NCBI GenBank assembly: GCA_030490835.1
Contig: CM059974.1
Location: forward strand, 8,191,501-8,255,500
DNA length: 64,000 bases
Direction of reading: 5' to 3'
From: Annona cherimola
Taxonomy: Eukaryota; Streptophyta; Magnoliopsida; Magnoliales; Annonaceae
The notes under the pieces were generated by a model that did no database searches, was not told the origin of the DNA, and saw only the letters and a program-made list of their open reading frames with translations. A program made the translations under genes and the position numbers. Each line of letters starts with the position of its first letter. Within the stretch, counting starts at the first letter, position 1. Below are positions 48,588 through 59,312 of this stretch, piece after piece.

Positions 48588-48872
48588 GGGTGTGTTTGGG
48601 AATAAATAAAACTTTTGATGAAAAGTTGTAGAGAGTAGAAGTCGTCAAATGATGTGATATGATAAGGGTAATGATGATGAATAAATAGGATAAAGTTGAA
48701 ATAGATAGATTAGTTGTGTTGGTAGTTGTGTAGAAATAATTGAAAAGTAGGGTAGTTGTATAGAAAAATGTGAAAAAATTATCAAAAAATAGAGTAATTG
48801 TGGAGAGTAAAAAGTTTTAAATTGAAAAGTTTTAACTTGACAACTTTCACTTATTGCCAAACACACCCTATA
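48588..48872. repeat. MITE-like unit, AAAACTTTT family
   Basis: Begins GGGTGTGTTTGGGAATAAA and ends GCCAAACACACCC, giving clear inverted ends. The interior has GATAAGGGTAATGATGATG and TTAGTTGTGTTGGTAG. It is one of the clearest members for defining the family ends. Confidence 0.65.
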
Positions 48873-49430
48873 ATTAAAACATTCTCATTTATGGATTTTG
48901 CTTGCAAAAACAACTATCGATAAAATTTTGCATACGAAATATATTATGGATATCATATTTCTAAAAATATTTTGTGAAGATTTTTTGTCATACAAGTATA
49001 TATATATAATGATTGTATAAAATTTCATTGCATTGTAATATATGTAGAGGACATTTTACAGTGGAGTACATCTTAATTACATGGCAGTCTGTCTGCACAT
49101 AATGAGATTTATATATATATATAAGGAATGATCATATTAGTCCGGACTAAATAAATGTCCCGCTTAGCCCACCTTAAAAATCAATTTATAACATTTTTTA
49201 TTTTTTTCTTCGTATATTTGTCTATTTAAGTGTATTTAAATAATGTTGTAAAAACCAGATCGGACCGGCCGGTTGGACCAATTCAACCTGGAACCGGCCA
49301 CCTGACCCGTCCGATTCACCCCGCTTACCAGTTGGGAGAATTAAGCCGGTATAAACCGTTTTTTCCGGCCCGGTTCCTACTTTTCTACCCGCCTGGTCTA
49401 ACCGATCTGCAATATACGCACGTCAAAAAC

Positions 49431-49840
49431 GGAGCGCAATTCAGTGCACCCGGGTGCATTCAGCCTCAACGCACCCGGGTGCACTGCACCTATTTTTTTT
49501 TTTTTTTTTTGAAAATTTTTGTATACAATGGTTAATCTAGGTTTATTTAACATATGTATCAATTTTTAATATTTTTGGAGACTTTTAGATATTTTTTTTA
49601 GATTTTTAAAAATCAGTGGCATTTTCGGTAATTTAAAATTACGAAAAATGCCACTGATTTTTAAAAATCTAAAAAAAATATCTAAAAATCTCCAAAAATA
49701 GTAAAAATTGATACATATGTTAAATAAACCTATATTAACAGCTTCATGAAAAAAATTTCAAAAAAAAATAAAAAAAAATAGGTGCAGTGCACCCGGGTGC
49801 GTTGAGGCTGAATGCACCCGGGTGCACTGAATTGCGCTCC
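49431..49840. mobile_element. Foldback MITE, CACCCGGGTG type, near perfect
   Basis: 410 bp. Ends GGAGCGCAATTCAGTGCACC and its exact complement. Each end holds two copies of the palindrome CACCCGGGTGCA separated by TTCAGCCTCAACG. The AT-rich arms and the centre (CAGTGGCATTTTCGGTAATT with its complement) follow the shared design. The 9-bp duplication GTCAAAAAC is perfect (49422-49430 and 49841-49849). It is the youngest-looking member. Confidence 0.9.
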
Positions 49841-49914
49841 GTCAAAAACCCCCTTTTCAGTTTCCTGCTCGGACTGCCGCCTGAGCCCGCTTCTCTGTTT
49901 CGTTTCCCCCCTGC

Positions 49915-50245
49915 AGCGGGTATATAAAAGAAACCCTCATGGATCGGTCCCCCTTTTGCTTTCACCGATTTCATGATTTTCATCTTTACCCATCTCTGAT
50001 TCTCTTCTCGCCTTCCGATTCTCTTCCAAGCTTTTGTCCGGCAGCACCAGGATCCGCCATCAGGCGAATTTTCCGACCAGCAGTCATTTGACACAACACT
50101 AGAGCTCGGCTGTTCAGCAGTCGGCCCTTGGAATCAACGAGCACACTGCACCCACGGCCGGTAGCTGGCAGTCTAGCAGTCGTCAGCGCACAGTTCAACG
50201 CTCGCCTTCTTCTCCATGGCTCCAACATGCAGACGGTAGATAATA
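49915..50245 (+). promoter_or_regulatory. Promoter-like segment inside a transposon
   Basis: TATATAAAAG at 49921-49930 is a good TATA box in a GC-richer context. A CT-rich leader-like stretch follows (49945-50035), and a short frame starts ATGGCTCCAACATGCAGACG at 50216 next to a possible GTAGAT donor. AT-rich intron-like DNA comes after. This could be the start of a captured host gene or of the element's own lost transposase gene. No protein family can be read from it. Confidence 0.4.
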
Positions 50246-50905
50246 ACTAATAACTCACCTTCTTCAGTTCTTCTCCAACGACAGTGGCACGCCGACGCTG
50301 GCTCTGCCCAAATGCTTGATTTCTGTCGAATGGAGTGATTTGTTTGCCAAAAAAATTTAATTTCTAGCACTGCTCTAGTTTCTGATTTCTCCAAATGATG
50401 TTAAAAACTTAAAGTGACAAATTTCAAATTTATGCTTGAATTTTTTATTTCTGCTTGGACATTGCTTGAATGCCTAATCTTTAATTTCTAATTTGGTGGA
50501 ATGTTAATTTATCACTTGTTAAAGGGTTAAACGACATTAATATAGTCAGGTTGTTCTCATTGCTTTGTTGTGATTGTTGGATTTTTTTGTTAGAATTTTC
50601 TATATCTTGCAATTGTGTATGAATTGTTTCTCATTGCTTTTTGAATGAATTTTTAAGCTTTTAAGTTACCAATCCATAAAAAATCTTACATAAATTACTA
50701 ATAGACCAATTGTGTATGAAAAACGGTTGAACCGGTTGGACCAAAACCAGTCCCTTGATCGGTTTGTTAACCGGTTTAGTTTTTATAACATTGTATTTGA
50801 CATATAAACTAAATTTTATCATTGATAAAATTTGATTTATATGTTAAATACACTTAGATAAACAAGTCTATGAAGAAAAAAGTAAAAACATTGTTGTAAA
50901 TTATG

Positions 50906-51190
50906 AAAAATGTATATATTCATGTGTAATTATGAAAAATGCCAAATATCAATTTTAAAATAGTATTTTCGAAATCTAAACCGTCAAAAATATCATTTCT
51001 ATGTAAATAAATGATTTTATAATAATACTCTAATACATGTCTAAATAGATCTAAGAGTTTTTCATAATTTACACATGAATATATATGTATATATTTGAAC
51101 AAATGTGGCATATAAACATACTTGATTGAGATGAAATTGGTCTCGTAAATAAACAAATGATGTTAAATACAATGATGTTAAATACAATAT
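50906..51190 (-). repeat. Diverged reverse copy of the GTGCAGCTTCACTGCAC MITE
   Basis: Contains AAATAAATGATTTTATAAT and GATGAAATTGGTCTCGTAAA in the order expected for the reverse strand of the arrayed family at 51.25-53.21 kb. Both ends are degraded. Confidence 0.4.
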
Positions 51191-51192
51191 AA

Positions 51193-51201
51193 GCTGAACT
51201 A

Positions 51202-51245
<44 letters not shown>
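51193..51245. repeat. (TA)n(GA)n microsatellite
   Basis: A TA run is followed directly by a GA run, at the left edge of the five-copy MITE array. Confidence 0.85.
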
Positions 51246-51250
51246 GTGGG

Positions 51251-53212
51251 GAGAAATATTTAAGTGCAGCTTCACTACACAACAACTAACGTACAGTTAC
51301 CTTAAAATAGATCCCACATGATTATAAAATTATAATCTACTTCACTCATTGTATTTAGAATTATGTATTCTATTACTATACCAATTTTCATCTCAATTAG
51401 ATATGTGGAGGGGCCCCATATGAAAATGGTACAAATTCAACGTAATAAAATAGTTTGATGTAAATAACAACTTTAAAATTGTTTTCAACATGTAAATCAT
51501 TTACTATAAAATTTATATATGAATAAATAATTGTATAAAGTATCAATACATTCAAGTACATGTAGGACGCATTTTAGGCCAAGTGCATAGTTAATTATGG
51601 TACAGCTTCACTGTACAGGAAAGGTCATCATATATATATATATGTATATATGAAATATTTAATTGTAGTTTTACCGCACCATAATTAACATGTAGTTATT
51701 TCAAAACGGGTCTCATATAATCATAAAATTATAATCTATTTCAACCATTATATTTAAAATTATGTCTTCTATTACCACACCAATTTTTATCTCAATTGGA
51801 CATGTGTATCAACTCCATCTGAAAATGGCACAAATTCAACGTAATAAAATAGTTTGATGTAAATAACAACTTTAAAATTATTTTTCAACATCTAAACCAT
51901 TTGCTATAAAAATTATATATGGATAAATAATTGTATAAAGTATCAATACATTTAAGCACATGTGGGGCTTATTTTAGGCCAAACGTACCGTTAATTATGG
52001 TACAGCTTCATTGCACACGAAATATTCTATATATATGAGAAATTTTTAAGTGCAGCTTCCCTGCACCACAATTACAGTGTAGTTACCTCAAAATAAGCCC
52101 CACATGATCATAAAATTATAATCTACTTCACCCATTATATTTAGAATTTTGTATTCTATTACCATACCAATTTTATCCCAATTGGACATGTCTATAGACC
52201 CTATCTGAATATGGTATAAGTTTGACGTAATAAAATAATTTGATATAAATAACAACTTTAAAGTTATTTTTTCAACATGTAACTAATTTTCTATAAAAAT
52301 TTATATATGAATAAATGATTGTATAAAATATTAATATATTTAAGTACACGTTGGCCAAATTCTAAGTCAAATGCACTGTTAATTATAGTGCAGCTTCATT
52401 GCACAGGAAAAGTTTTTTTTCTCTCTCTTTGTATATATACATAGAAATATTAAGATGTAGCTTCACTGCACTACAATTACGGTGCCATTACGTCAAAATG
52501 GGCCCTACTTTATAATAAAATTATAATCTACTCTACCCATTGTATTTAGAATTATGTACTGTATTACCATACCACTTTTCATCCCAATTAAATATGTGTA
52601 TGGATCACATTTGAAAATTGTACAAATTCAATATAATAAAATAGTTTGATGTAAATAACAATTTTAAAATTATTTTTTCAACATGTAAATTATTTGCTAT
52701 AAACTTTGTGCATGAATAAATGATTGTATAAACTATCAATACATTTAAGTATGTCTAGAGCCCATTTTGGGTCAAATGCACAATTAATTATTTTGCAGCT
52801 TCACTATATAAGAAATTTCTCATAATATATATATATATATATATTCAATTGCAGCTTCACTGCACCACAATTACGGTGCATTTATCTCAAAATGGACTCC
52901 CTATGATCATAAAATTATAATTTACTCCACCCATTCTATTTAGAATTACGTATTCTATTACCATAACAATTTTCATCCCAATTTGATATGTTTATGAACT
53001 CTATCTGAAAATGATACAAATTCAACATAATAAAATAATTTAATGTAAATAATAACTTTAAAGTTGTTTTTTCAACATGTAAATCATTTGCTATAAAATT
53101 TATATATGAATAAATGATTGTATAAAGTATTGATACATTTAAGTACATGTAGAACTCATTTGGAGCCAAATGCACTGTTAATTATGATGCAGCTTCGCTG
53201 CACAGGAAAAGT
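51251..53212 (+). repeat. Five tandem MITE copies separated by TA-rich spacers
   Basis: Units of about 360-385 bp at roughly 51251-51625, 51645-52025, 52036-52412, 52443-52820 and 52844-53212. Each begins near GTGCAGCTTCACTGCACCAC, has ATAATCTACTTCACCCATTG-like and TAAATAACAACTTTAAAATT-like blocks, and ends near TTAATTATGGTGCAGCTTCA. Read from the other strand, the end gives GTGCAGTGAAGCTGCACCAT, so the ends are inverted repeats. (TA)n tracts separate most units (51628-51648, 52029-52036, 52430-52441, 52825-52844, 53218-53233). Non-coding; small frames inside are by-products. Confidence 0.82.
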
Positions 53213-53347
53213 TTTTTTTTATATATAATATATAAGTAAACTAGTTGTGTAACAAGTACTCCATTTTTGGTGTTAGATGCCCATTCTAGTTTTTACTTGC
53301 CCTTTGCTAGAAAAAATATGAGCCACCATCATAGACCTAAGTTCGAG

Positions 53348-53730
53348 GGACTTCAATTCTATGCTCCCAGAAGCATGCAGTGCTGCATGCTCCCGGGCGC
53401 ATACACTTATTTTATTTTTATTGTTTTTGAAAGTTTTTTTATAAACTTGTTAGCCCAAGTGTATTTAACGTATATATCAATTTTTACCATTTTTGGAGTA
53501 TTTTAGATATTTATTTTTTATTTTTGAAAATCAGTGGCATTTTAGTAATTTAAAATTACCTAAATGCCACTGATTTTCAAAAATCAAAAATAAAATTCTA
53601 AAATACTTCAAAAATGGTAAAAATTTACGCACAAATTAAATACACTTGGGCTAATAAGTTTATAAAAAAAAATTTTAAAATAAAATAAAATAAATAAGTG
53701 CATGCTCCCGGGAGCATAGGACTAAAGTCC
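53348..53730. mobile_element. Foldback MITE, CTCCCGGGAG type, perfect 9-bp duplication
   Basis: 383 bp. Left end GGACTTCAATTCTATGCTCC; right end, reversed, GGACTTTAGTCCTATGCTCC, in which GGACTTTAGTCC is itself palindromic. The duplication AAGTTCGAG is perfect (53339-53347 and 53731-53739). The arms and the ATGCCACTGATTTTC centre are shared with 17019-17382. Confidence 0.88.
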
Positions 53731-53866
53731 AAGTTCGAGAGTACATAAAGTAATACTAATTTGTTAAAAGGTGAGTTTCCTCATTCCTTTATACATTTTC
53801 TTTGGCATTGATTTATGAGGCTTTTACATTGCTCATAAATTGGTACTCATGTGCCTTTAAACAAAA

Positions 53867-54132
53867 GGGGTGTTTGTTAAAATAAAAAACTTTTTTAATT
53901 AAAATTTTTCACTTTTCATAATCATCTTATTTTTTAGTTATTTCTTCACTTCTTTACATGCAACTACCCTATTTTCAATTATTTCTATACAACTACCAAT
54001 ATGTCTAAACTATCTATTTTAACTTTATTCTTTTTACTTATCATTCTTACCTTTATTATGTTACATTATTTTCCCATATTTTAAAAAATTTTACACTATA
54101 AACTTTTCATTACTTTCCAAACACATCCAAAA
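53867..54132. repeat. MITE-like unit, AAAACTTTT family, reverse orientation
   Basis: From GGGGTGTTTGTTAAAATAAA to ACTTTCCAAACACATCC. The interior has TTTTAGTTATTTCTTCAC and AACTATCTATTTTAACTTTA, shared with 31815 and 58612. Confidence 0.5.
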
Positions 54133-54252
54133 TTTAAAAAATGATGCTCGTGCTTTTTTTTGTATAAAATAATTTGTTTTAAAATCTTGTGAAGCATTGG
54201 TATGAATTTTTTTCCTGATATAGTATCACATATGTCGGCTAGGTAGGAGACT

Positions 54253-55232
54253 TAGGGGTGCAACTTGGTACCGGGTCGGTCCGAACCTGCCCGATTCGAC
54301 CCGGTACCAAAACCAAAAATGAGTTTTATTTTTTTGATTTTTTCCAAAATAGACCCGGTTTCAACCCGACCCGTAGAAACCCGAAACCAAACCTGCGTTC
54401 ACACCAACCCGGTACCAAAACCCGACCCCCGATCCGAACCCGGTGTAATTTATATAATTTTTTCATAAATTATACATGCTTTTTTTGTAATATTAATATA
54501 TACGTGGCCACTGTATCAATAGATTGGAATGTTGAACCATTATACTTAGTGTATTTAGATTTAGTTGCTTTGAATAACTGTTATGTGAATTATGTTTGAA
54601 TTTAAGTTGACATGATAAATCTATTTTATATCATACTTTCTGTTAGTATGAGAAATCTGTTAGTTTGAATTTCAGATTGTAGTATAAATTTGATTCATAT
54701 TTTAAGTTTATTGGTATGACAAGTGGTCAATTTCTATTTTAGCAATTTGTATGATAATGTTTAGTTTCAACTACAATAGTTTGTATGATATGTTCATTTT
54801 CTATTTGCTAAACTTGAGTCATTTTCATTAGCTATTAAATAGAAATGACCAACTAGTCATAAAACTAACTAATTTACGATTTATTTATGTCTATAGGGTG
54901 TTGAAAAATTGCTTGCAGAGTTCATTCAAAAAATATTGCAGAATTCAGCATTATGTTGCAGAATTCTTTGAAAGGATGTTGCAGAATTTAGCGTGAGGCT
55001 TGACTTCATAAACATAGGTATGTATATTCCAATAATTTTCTTTTAGAAATTTGGAAAAAAACAGTTTTTTGGTAACTCGAATTCTAACCCGAAATCAAAT
55101 CAAAACCAATGCGAACCCGGTCCTAACCCGGATTAAATTCTTATGGTTAGGGTTTGGGTTTACTCCAACCCGGTTGGCTTAGGGTTTGGGTTCACTCCAA
55201 CCCGGTATAACCCGACCCGAGTTGCACCCCTA
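54253..55232. mobile_element. hAT-type element, TAGGGGTG ends, perfect 8-bp duplication
   Basis: 980 bp. Left end TAGGGGTGCAACTTGG; right end, reversed, TAGGGGTGCAACTCGGG. The duplication AGGAGACT is perfect (54245-54252 and 55233-55240). CCCGACC, CCCGAAACC and AACCCGG words lie at both ends and the middle is AT-rich. A weak repeat with TGTTGCAGAATTC-like units lies at 54935-54990. No transposase frame. Confidence 0.88.
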
Positions 55233-55240
55233 AGGAGACT

Positions 55241-55797
55241 AGGGTGTAAATAGGATTAGTTTGAATCGGAACCCGATAAATCAGGTTGGGTTAAGCATTT
55301 TGGAAGAAATATAGTATATAACCAAATTGAATTGATCTGATTTCAAAACTAGATTGGTTTGGATTAGATGATTGCCAACCTGACCCGATTTTATATATTA
55401 GTGTAAAATATAATATAATATATTATTAAAAAAGTCATATAGTAGCACAAAATACATAGGAATTAACTAGATATTATTGCTTTGAAATAAGGTTATTTAG
55501 CAATTATTTTATTATAAAAGTTATAAATTGAAAAGTATTCATATAAAAGGACTAATTTTTATTCCATCATATAAATTTATATTTTAAAATATATTTAATT
55601 AAACAAAATATTTTTAAATATTACATATTTATTAACCCGATTTCTAACTCAAACCGAACTGATTTTTATTAGGTTAAAATAGAATTGAGTTAATGGGTGA
55701 AAAATAGGGTCAAAAAAGGAGTTCGGTTGAAATTTTACAAAATGAGTTAGGATTATGTTTCGGCGGATCCAAGCCAACTCTACTCGATTTACACCCT
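55241..55797. mobile_element. Related element with AGGGTGTAAAT ends, directly adjoining
   Basis: About 557 bp, from AGGGTGTAAATAGGATTAG to CTCGATTTACACCCT. The inverted ends are clear and subterminal CCCGAT/GGGTT words are present. It starts right after the duplicated flank of the previous element. A clean 8-bp duplication of its own was not found, perhaps through age. Confidence 0.65.
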
Positions 55798-56280
55798 AGT
55801 ACAAGCCAACTTTCAGGCTCTTATTTACGAAATTTTTGTCTTTCTTCTTGCGTACAATATACAAATGGATGTCCAACCTTCCATATTTTTGGAATTGGAA
55901 TTTAAAAAGTAATGTGGAACAATCAAAAGCACATTGTTATAAGTAGTCAGGGCTTATGTAACTGACGGTCTTACTGTTTGAGGCCTTTGAGAATGCATTG
56001 CAAGGAGAAAACCATGCGCCAAAGGGCAAAAATTATGGGCCGTTCGAGTTGATAACTGGCTTGTAGTTTGGACTTTAGAGTCCTCAGAGACGACAAATCC
56101 AGCTAGTACATTAGACTGGCGTGTTGGCCATGTAAAAACATGGCTTTGCGTCTACGAAAACTTCCTTTTGTGTAATTCTAAGGTTGATAGAAAAATCCAC
56201 TTTATTATACTTCTATGAAATTTTTTTCATTTATTATATTTAACATTATTTATATTATTATGAAAATCCTTTTATTTGTC
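55798..56280. other. Intergenic, nothing recognised
   Basis: No gene or element ends seen. Confidence 0.35.
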
Positions 56281-57185
56281 TAATATTACTATATATGAAC
56301 GCCAATCTACAAACGTGTAAAATTAATAGGATAAAATAACTTAATATTAAAAAATAATTTTTAAGTAATATTTTCAATATCTAAACTATTTGAAAAATAT
56401 CATGACTATGTGGATAAATAGTTTTACAAAATATTACTACATTCTAATACACATATAAATGGATATAAGTATTTTTTTTAATTTACAAATAGACGTACTT
56501 AGGCAAATCTGGCTTATGCATATATTGAATTTAGATGAAACTTTGTCTTTTAGCTAAATAAATAATATTAAATACAATGAATAGATTAAATTTTATATAA
56601 ATAATCAATATCTTAAAATAAAGGAGATTCTATGAAATCACTTCTATAGAAGCATTCTCGATTTTTAAGACCTGCATGTTATCAAGTTGTCTGCTACCAA
56701 TGTCATGCAAAGTGGGTCACGAAGTTGCCTGCTATCAATGTCATGCAAATTGGGTCACGTCGAGATCCAAAGTGACCTTGTTTTTCTTGTAACCCATGGA
56801 TTGGTTAGGCTGATTTTGATAACAGAATAAAAATCAATCATTTACATTATTTAACATTATTTTTAATATAGTATCAAAAATCACTATGATTATTTCATTA
56901 AAAAAATCACTATGATTAGAGATGAGAGTGGCCGCATTTGTTAAAGAATGCAATAATATGTAAATTATAAAAATACTCAGATTAGATTCATCACATATTC
57001 GTTAGAATATAAATTCATTTATCCGTACCAGAATGATGTTTTGGATAATTTAGATGGTCAAAATATAGTTTTCAAACCGAAATGAATTAAATAATTTTAT
57101 TACATTTGTTTTATATATTTTTCGGATAAAGTTATACACACGGTTTGTTTCAATGAAACTAGGTCTCCTAGCTAAAAAATAATTC
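56281..57185. repeat. Two diverged copies of the GTGCAGCTTCACTGCAC MITE interior
   Basis: 56290-56620 and 56940-57185 carry the family's interior blocks in reverse orientation (GTGGATAAATAGTTTTACA; ATTCATTTATCCGTACCAG; TTTTATTACATTTG). Ends are lost. Between them, 56680-56760 has a direct repeat of TGTCATGCAAAGTGGGTCAC-like sequence. Confidence 0.4.
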
Positions 57186-57312
57186 TAAGTTCAGTAGGCG
57201 AAAATCATCAAGGCTAGCTAAAATGGATAGAGTTACAAGAATGTTTTGACAATTACCTTATATCATAGAAGGAAAAGCCATATGGTTGAACTTTTGGTTC
57301 TTCAAGTACCTT

Positions 57313-57442
57313 CAATTGTCTCTTGATTAACATTAACCTAATTAAGCAAGTAAGACATTTTGACAGGGAACACGTCGTTCATAATCAAACACCTTAACGT
57401 TAACCTATCTCTTGATTAACATTGACCCAATTAAGTAGCAGC
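57313..57442. repeat. Repeat of a promoter-proximal motif of the reductase gene
   Basis: TCTCTTGATTAACATTAACC (57323), TAAGACATTTTGACAGGGAAC (57351) and a second TCTCTTGATTAACATTGACC (57407) resemble TCTCTTGGTTAACGTGAACC (59373) and GAGATGCTTTGACAAGGAA (59407), just upstream of the reductase gene. No reductase coding sequence follows here. Confidence 0.45.
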
Positions 57443-58610
57443 CCCAATTCAATACACCCTTTCTCATAAGAGGACTAGTTGTGAAGTCGCGGATCCAATT
57501 TCAGTTTTCTTTTTTTCCTTCCTATTTTTTTTTAATTTTTCATTTTCCATTTCCCTTCCAGTTTCCCGTTTTTCAGTTGATTTTTAATGTTCTCATTTGT
57601 CTCCTTCGATTTTGTTTTCGGCAACCATTTTCAACTACTGTGAGGAGTAGCGGCTGTAGCTCCCTTTGCTTGAAAGTTATATTTACTGTTTTTCATTTTT
57701 AGCAGCTATTCATTATTAGTAAAATATATGATATTCTTCGTCGAAAACATGCTTTACACCACTAAAATGAACATCATAGTGTAGGAAAACGTCATCATCA
57801 TGACGGAGTCAAGGATGGGAGAATTAATGTAGTCCATCTAGATGCACGCACATGTTCAGGCCTACTCCACCTTGTGAATAAGTGGCCTGATTCTTCGCAC
57901 CCATCAGCTATTTTCGGCCATTGTGAGGAGCAGCTATTGTCGAGAGCTCCCTTTGCTCAATAGCTTTCTGTATCTTGTAGCCATTTTCGACCAATATAAG
58001 GAGCAGTTAACAATACCTACTTTAAATGTTATTGCTGTAAATGATTTATTGTGGTGAATGTCAAATTGTGAATATATTGTGGGTGGATTTTGATATCTTA
58101 TGTTTGAAATTACTTTTAGAAATTACATTGAATATGATAGAAGATAGGATTGAGAATTTGACTGTGGAGGAGAATGTGGATGAAAAACAAGTAATTGATG
58201 TAGATGGAGAATTCCCAATGATGTATATTTCAATGACTTGTTTTCATAAATTTATACTATATTCATTTATATTTTGTTTTAGTATTGATATTTTACTTTT
58301 ACTAATTAGCAAAAATTTTAAAGCATACAATATTTAAATTTAACATAGATGTGTCTTTATATTTGATAAGTGCATAAATTTTTAAACCACTCTCATTTGA
58401 TTCACATGTTTTTTCCGTACCTACTTTTTCAATATCAACCCAAGATCAACTCAAAATTTGTTTGAAGCCCTATTGAAAAAAAATATAGATGAAAGTAATC
58501 TTATCCTAATCTGGTATAAAAAAATAAGGTCAAATAATATTTTCAAAAAGCAGGGTTATGATTGGGTGCACCCTAACAGGTTGTGACCTGTTCTAATTTT
58601 CACTCCTAAT
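57443..58610. other. Intergenic with three diverged direct repeats
   Basis: A unit with CAACCATTTTCAACTACTGTG, GAGGAGTAGCGGCTGTAGCT and CCCTTTGCTTGAAAG (57621-57675) recurs as CAGCTATTTTCGGCCATTGTG... (57906-57968) and GTAGCCATTTTCGACC... (57978-58010). A 98-codon plus-strand frame at 58041-58337 has an acidic stretch but no recognised family. Confidence 0.4.
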
Positions 58611-58611
58611 A

Positions 58612-58912
58612 TAGGGTGTGTTTGGTTACACACAAAACATGTCAATGAAAACTTTTCAATCAAAAACTTTTCACTCCCCATAACTACCTTATTTTTTAAT
58701 TATTTTTTCACATTTTCCTATATAAACAACACTACTTTTCAATCATTTCCACACAAATACCAATACAACTACCCTATCTATTTTAACTTTATTCTCTTTA
58801 CACCTCATTATTACCCCTATCACATCACATCATTTTCTATCAACTTGACAACTTCTACTCTGAAAAGTTTTCATCAAAAAGTTTTACCTCCAACCAAACG
58901 CACCCATAAGTA
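58612..58912. mobile_element. MITE, GGTTACACACAAAA family, second copy
   Basis: Left end AGGGTGTGTTTGGTTACAC; right end CCAACCAAACGCACCC, complementary in its last 15 or so bases. Nearly identical to 31815-32112 and in the same orientation. Non-coding. Confidence 0.65.
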
Positions 58913-59037
58913 GTAGATGAATGTGTAAATAATATTGTAACTGGGTTATTTGTAAAATTTCTTGGAAGGAAGAGGACCAACTGGATTTGCATCCTGGCAG
59001 TGGGCTGGCAAATGTGAGAGTATGTATGGAAATTTGC

Positions 59038-59312
59038 TGGATGTTTGGTAATGTGTAAAATTATGGGATTGTGAGAAGTTGTGCGAAATAAAAAAGAAAA
59101 TATTTTGCGAAATGTGTGATTGATAGGAAATTATAGGGGTATAGTTGGAATAAATAGATTTGATCTATGTAATTGGTAGAGAAACTGATTTGAATGTAGA
59201 GGTAAAAGTGGGAAAAATAGTATGATTGATGAAGTAATGATTGACCTTGGAAAACCTAATCCAATGCAAAAACTATAGTTTGCACGTTCACACGTTACCA
59301 AACAAAGCCTTC
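59038..59312. mobile_element. MITE, GTTTGGTAATGTGTG family, upstream of the reductase gene
   Basis: Left end GGATGTTTGGTAATGTGT, right end CACGTTACCAAACAAAGCC. Inverted relative to 40752-41025. It ends about 200 bases upstream of the reductase ATG, so it lies within the likely promoter. Confidence 0.6.

Larger units (their letters stand above)
49241..50793. mobile_element. hAT-like element carrying a promoter-like segment
   Basis: 1553 bp. Left end TAATGTTGTAAAAACC; right end, reversed, CAATGTTATAAAAACTAAAC. These are related to the small MITE at 45464-45648, and CCGGTT words lie at both ends. Flanks TATTTAAA (49233-49240) and TATTTGAC (50794-50801) match 6/8. The sister MITEs have TATTTAAC at this place, so each flank differs from the inferred target by one or two bases. 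Inside are a foldback MITE (49431-49840), then a CT-rich GC-richer segment with a TATA box, then intron-like AT-rich DNA. No transposase frame. Confidence 0.7.
49123..50905. mobile_element. Foldback MITE, TTAGCCCGGGCTAA type, split and 3'-damaged
   Basis: The left end is AAGGAATGATCATA and then TTAGTCCGGACTAA, followed by normal left-arm sequence to 49240. The arm resumes at 50794 (TATTTGACATATAAAC) and runs through the centre to about 50895 (GTAAAAACATTGTTGTAAA), after which the expected right end is missing. The gap is filled by the element at 49241-50793. No target duplication can be checked on the right. Confidence 0.7.

Noticed and set aside
51193..53233. Centromeric satellite array
   Set aside because: Only five diverged units, separated by TA tracts, with solo copies elsewhere in both orientations; a MITE cluster explains it better.
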